Below, one piece after another: positions 61,057 through 64,000 of a stretch of 64,000 bases of DNA. The notes below the pieces were generated by a model. That model did not search any database. It was not told the DNA's origin and was given only the letters and a program-made list of their open reading frames with translations. Every line of letters starts with the position of its first letter. The stretch's first letter is position 1. The position numbers and the translations under genes are program-made. Source of the stretch: Anaerolinea thermophila UNI-1 (GTDB lineage: Bacteria; Chloroflexota; Anaerolineae; Anaerolineales; Anaerolineaceae); the NCBI RefSeq assembly GCF_000199675.1, contig NC_014960.1, forward strand, positions 1,798,001 to 1,862,000. Direction: 5' to 3'.

Positions 61057-61662
61057 ATGTCCATTCCTGATTTTCGCTCGGTCATCCCGATGGTGATTGA
61101 GTCCTCAGCACGTGGAGAACGTGCTTATGACATTTACTCTCTTTTGTTGAAAGAGCGCATCGTCTTTGTGGGCACTCCCATTGACGATCAAATTGCCAAC
61201 CTAATTGTGGCACAATTGCTTTTCCTGAGTCGGGAAGATCCTGAAAAGGATATTCAGATGTACATCAATTGTCCGGGCGGCTTAATCTATGCAGGGATGG
61301 CAATCTACGATACCATGCAGATGATCCCAAACCGTATCAGCACAGTTGCTGTAGGGGTTACAGCCTCCTTTGGAACGGTACTTCTTGCCGCTGGTTCAAA
61401 AGGGCAACGCTATGCCCTTCCTCATGCAACCATTCACATGCACCAGCCTTTGGGTGGCGCTCAGGGTCAAGCATCGGACATCGAAATTCAAGCCCGCGAA
61501 ATCCTGCGCCTGAAATCTCAACTGAATCAAATTTTGTCTCAATGCACCGGACAACCTATGGATGTCATTGAGCGTGATACGGAGCGGGATTTCTACATGG
61601 ACTCTTACCAGGCAGTGGAGTATGGGCTTGTAGACAAAGTGCTTGAGCCTCCTACAAAGTAA
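61057..61662 (+). CDS. clpP: ATP-dependent Clp protease proteolytic subunit
   Basis: 201 residues. The serine protease subunit that forms 14-mers and works with ClpX/ClpA-type unfoldases. The catalytic Ser lies in VTASFGTVLLAAG, the His in LPHATIHMHQP, and the Asp is expected near RDTERDFYMD. The N-terminal axial loop (MVIESSARGERAYDIYSLLLKERIVF) is normal. GGAGGTTGT precedes the ATG. It probably co-transcribes with tig. Confidence 0.97.
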   Translation: MSIPDFRSVIPMVIESSARGERAYDIYSLLLKERIVFVGTPIDDQIANLIVAQLLFLSREDPEKDIQMYINCPGGLIYAGMAIYDTMQMIPNRISTVAVGVTASFGTVLLAAGSKGQRYALPHATIHMHQPLGGAQGQASDIEIQAREILRLKSQLNQILSQCTGQPMDVIERDTERDFYMDSYQAVEYGLVDKVLEPPTK

Positions 61663-61692
61663 GGCTTCAATTTTTTACTATCACCTTTCTCA

Positions 61693-61723
61693 CCAAGCCG
61701 GATTAGATTAAAATCCGGCTTGG
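61693..61723 (+). terminator. Terminator-like hairpin after clpP
   Basis: The 11-bp stem CCAAGCCGGAT/ATCCGGCTTGG (61693-61703 with 61713-61723). Only a weak T tract follows (CGTTTGATT), so efficiency is uncertain. Confidence 0.6.
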
Positions 61724-61751
61724 CGTTTGATTATGACTGCAGGTAAAAAAA

Positions 61752-62534
61752 ATGAGAGAAATTCGTGGATTAATCCTTGATATGGATGGGGTTTTATGGA
61801 GGGGTAAAGAACCTCTTCTAGACATTCAAAAGTTTTTTGACCAGATTCAGGAACTGGGGCTTAAAGTTGTATTGGCAACCAATAATGCAACAAAGAGCGT
61901 CGACCAATATCTGGAGAAACTATCCCGTTATGGTATCTCACTTCAACCACAGCAAATTGTCAACTCTGCCATGTCGGCAGCATATTATCTTAAGAGACGT
62001 TTTCCGCACGGAGGCCCTGTTTTTGTTGTTGGGGAACAAGGACTCATCGATACGCTTCAGGAAGCGGGATTTTACCCCGCCGAGGAAAACGTCCTCGCCG
62101 TTGTGGCTGGGTTAGATCGAACACTGAACTACCCTAAACTCTCTCAGGCTTCATTACTGATTCGTAAAGGCGCCCTATTTGTTGGCACAAACCCCGATAA
62201 AACTTTTCCTTCACCGCAGGGATTGACACCAGGGGCTGGTGCAGTTCTGGCATTTCTGGAAACCGGAAGTGGGGTTAAACCGGTGATTACTGGAAAACCT
62301 GAACCCTATTTATTTGAACTTGCCCTGGAGAGAATGTGTCTGGAACCTTCCCATGTCCTGACGGTAGGCGATCGCTTGGACACAGATATTTTAGGCGCCC
62401 AAAGGACTGGCTGTCAAACCGCGGCAGTACTTACCGGAGTCTCCTCCCTGGAAGAAATTCAAGCCTGGAATCCGCCGGTAGACTTAATTCTGGAAAATCT
62501 TGTGGACTTAATTCCGTTTTTAAGAAATGGATAG
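61752..62534 (+). CDS. HAD-IIA-family phosphatase (NagD/PGP-like)
   Basis: 260 residues. HAD motifs: DMDGVLWRG (motif I, nucleophile Asp and acid/base Asp at about 10-18), LATNNATKS (II), the Lys in GKPEPYLFELALE (III) and GDRLDTDILGAQRTGC (IV). The IIA cap between motif II and III is complete. Such enzymes hydrolyse small phosphates (for example 2-phosphoglycolate, p-nitrophenyl phosphate, UMP), but the native substrate is not given by sequence. It overlaps rlmN only if the earlier rlmN start is used. Confidence 0.9.
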   Translation: MREIRGLILDMDGVLWRGKEPLLDIQKFFDQIQELGLKVVLATNNATKSVDQYLEKLSRYGISLQPQQIVNSAMSAAYYLKRRFPHGGPVFVVGEQGLIDTLQEAGFYPAEENVLAVVAGLDRTLNYPKLSQASLLIRKGALFVGTNPDKTFPSPQGLTPGAGAVLAFLETGSGVKPVITGKPEPYLFELALERMCLEPSHVLTVGDRLDTDILGAQRTGCQTAAVLTGVSSLEEIQAWNPPVDLILENLVDLIPFLRNG

Positions 62535-62544
62535 AGAGATAACG

Positions 62545-63600
62545 ATGAGCGAACGGCCTCTCATTTATGACTTTGATCTTGAAGACCTGCAAAATATCCT
62601 CGTGGCTTGGGGAGAACCCCCTTTCCGTGCAAAACAAGTTTGGGAAGGACTCTACCACTCTTTCTGGAACTCCCCGGAAGAGTTTACTCACTTACCTAAA
62701 ACCTTAAGAAACCGCCTTGCCGAGGAATTTTCTTTTTCTCATCTTTCGCCTATTCAGACTTATGCCTCCGAGGACGGTGAAACCTCCAAAACGCTTTTCC
62801 ATCTTCCTGACAACCGCTCCATCGAAACCGTATTGATGCGCTATAAAGAACGTCGCACCCTGTGTATATCTACGCAATCAGGTTGTGCCATGGGTTGCGT
62901 ATTTTGCGCCACCGGACAGATGGGTTTTGGAAGACACCTCTCCAGTGGAGAAATAGTCGAACAGGTCATTTATTTTGCCCGCCTGTTACGAAAGACTAAC
63001 GAGGTGGTTACGAATGTTGTTGTCATGGGAATGGGCGAACCTTTTCATAATTACGAGAACACACTGAAAGCCATAGCCCGCTTGAATCATCCGGAGGGAT
63101 TCAACCTTGGAGCACGCCGATTCACTATATCCACGGTTGGGCTCGTTCCAATGATCGAACGATTTGCTCAGGAAAACCATCAGATTAATCTGGCAATTAG
63201 TCTCCATGCGGCAAATGATACATTGCGTTCCAGTTTGTTACCTGTGAATAAAAAATATCCCATTTCAGACTTGATGCGTGCCGTGCGCCAATATGTGGCT
63301 CAAACCGGCAGAAGGGTCACCTTTGAGTGGGCACTGATTCGAGATATAAATGATTCCCCTGAACACGCCCGTGAACTTGCCTCACTGTTGAAAGGCTTGC
63401 TATGCCATGTCAACGTGATTCCACTCAACCCGACCCAAAAATATCATGGAAAGGCTACTACACGCGAAAGAGCCGAAGCCTTTTGCAGTATTTTGCAAAA
63501 GGCTGGCATTCCGGCAACCATTCGTCTCCGACGGGGTATTGATATCCAAGCCGGATGCGGTCAATTAGCCACCCAACACACTCAAACTCTGGAAGGATGA
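62545..63600 (+). CDS. rlmN: Dual-specificity 23S rRNA/tRNA methyltransferase RlmN
   Basis: About 351 residues. It makes m2A at 23S rRNA A2503 and tRNA position 37. The radical SAM motif is CAMGCVFCATG (Cys-x3-Cys-x2-Cys), the SAM-binding GMGEPFHNYEN and the late RLRRGIDIQAGCGQL, which contains the catalytic Cys. The LNPTQ element is typical (IPLNPTQKYHG). The ATG at 62545 is preferred over 62527, because GATAGAGAGATA precedes it and MSERPLIYDF fits the family start, but both are possible. Confidence 0.95.
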   Translation: MSERPLIYDFDLEDLQNILVAWGEPPFRAKQVWEGLYHSFWNSPEEFTHLPKTLRNRLAEEFSFSHLSPIQTYASEDGETSKTLFHLPDNRSIETVLMRYKERRTLCISTQSGCAMGCVFCATGQMGFGRHLSSGEIVEQVIYFARLLRKTNEVVTNVVVMGMGEPFHNYENTLKAIARLNHPEGFNLGARRFTISTVGLVPMIERFAQENHQINLAISLHAANDTLRSSLLPVNKKYPISDLMRAVRQYVAQTGRRVTFEWALIRDINDSPEHARELASLLKGLLCHVNVIPLNPTQKYHGKATTRERAEAFCSILQKAGIPATIRLRRGIDIQAGCGQLATQHTQTLEG

Positions 63601-63615
63601 TATAATCTTGCACCT

Positions 63616-64000
63616 ATGGCAGACCTGTTTTCTAAATGGAAAAATGGACTGGAAAAAACCCGAAAAGCGGCATTCGGTCGAATCGCAACGTTGTTTGGGG
63701 CAACTCAAATTAACACCGAAACCTGGGAAGAATTAGAAGCCATTCTGGTTCAAGCCGATTTAGGGATAGAGACCACAGAAGAAATTATTCAAGCCCTCAA
63801 GCAGCATGTTGTTCAGGAAGGACTGACACGAACAGAAGAACTTCAACATGCATTGCGCGAAGTGCTCATTCAACGACTTGACCCCACCCCTGTGGTGGAT
63901 TTTTCTTATCAAAAACCGGCTATTATTCTGCTGGTCGGTGTAAATGGTTCAGGTAAAACCACAACCGCTGCCAAACTGGGATGGCAGTTTTCCCGCGCGG
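63616..64000 (+). CDS. ftsY: Signal recognition particle receptor FtsY, N-terminal part (3' end outside window)
   Basis: The gene starts 15 bp after rlmN at ATG 63616 and runs off the window. The visible 128 residues include the four-helix N domain (FSKWKNGLEKTRKAAFGRIA, ETWEELEAILVQADLG) and the beginning of the G domain with the P-loop ILLVGVNGSGKTTTAAKLG. The short N-terminus has no long acidic A domain, typical of the shorter FtsY found in many Gram-positive-type bacteria. It binds the Ffh-nascent chain complex at the membrane. Confidence 0.93.
   Translation, partial: MADLFSKWKNGLEKTRKAAFGRIATLFGATQINTETWEELEAILVQADLGIETTEEIIQALKQHVVQEGLTRTEELQHALREVLIQRLDPTPVVDFSYQKPAIILLVGVNGSGKTTTAAKLGWQFSRA

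Noticed and set aside
1..64000. CRISPR arrays, prophage or conjugative modules, rRNA operon
   Set aside because: No regularly spaced repeats, no phage or conjugation genes and no rRNA were seen. The only mobile element found is the IS at 42291-43490.

Overview
The window looks like a chromosomal stretch of an anaerobic, fermentative Chloroflexota bacterium, most likely class Anaerolineae. This is inferred from gene content and from the style of several conserved proteins of unknown function, not from a phylogenetic marker. Metabolic clues are L-lactate dehydrogenase, formate-tetrahydrofolate ligase, a tungsten/molybdenum aldehyde:ferredoxin oxidoreductase-family enzyme, an NDP-forming acyl-CoA synthetase, L-serine dehydratase and a large glutamate synthase. 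No rRNA is present. There is one tRNA, tRNA-Leu(UAG).

Layout. 1-2.4 kb: the 3' end of an MBL-fold hydrolase, then rny and recX leftward. 2.4-6.1 kb: an intergenic region with RNA-like pairing, two small membrane proteins, a PfkB kinase, an M20 peptidase and a YbaK-type protein. 6.1-9.4 kb: a leftward S-adenosylmethionine by-product salvage operon (mtnA, adenosine-kinase-like pfkB, ahcY). 9.6-16 kb: tatA, ldh, a GH13 alpha-glucosidase, mtaB, a lipoprotein and a TPR protein. 16-21 kb: gltB behind a leader that resembles a transcription attenuator. 21-24.3 kb: a soluble multi-GAF kinase and a twin-receiver LuxR regulator. 24.5-35 kb: fhs, a small Cys-rich membrane protein, proC, an RNA methyltransferase, a PatB aminotransferase, a YdcF protein, a cold-shock protein, glmS behind a glmS ribozyme, sdaA and a phosphatase. 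35-42 kb: a second YbaK protein, a pair of proteins of unknown function, a DUF192/M23 cell-envelope set with a response regulator, and the AOR-family enzyme.

42.2-53.9 kb is the most unusual part. It is an operon of a Ycf46-like AAA ATPase, a HEAT/beta-propeller protein, a short Hsp70, DUF1257 (Ycf35), DUF2997, an NrdG-like radical SAM enzyme, a paralogous HEAT/propeller protein and an MFS transporter. The first gene is split after codon 11 by a complete 1,200-bp insertion sequence with an 8-bp target duplication. Removing the element and one copy of the duplication restores a perfect 496-codon gene. The two scaffold proteins share an unusual C-terminal GEFDI tail. I infer a chaperone/AAA/radical-SAM protein-handling system of unknown function.

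54.0-54.5 kb carries a membrane-anchored rhodanese with an in-frame TGA directly after the conserved Tyr-Cys-Thr. The frame then continues through the rest of the rhodanese fold, and a SECIS-like hairpin lies 16-32 nt downstream. It is a strong candidate selenoprotein. 54.6-64 kb is ordinary: an SDR dehydrogenase, the acyl-CoA synthetase, two proteins of unknown function, tRNA-Leu, tig, clpP, a HAD phosphatase, rlmN and the start of ftsY.
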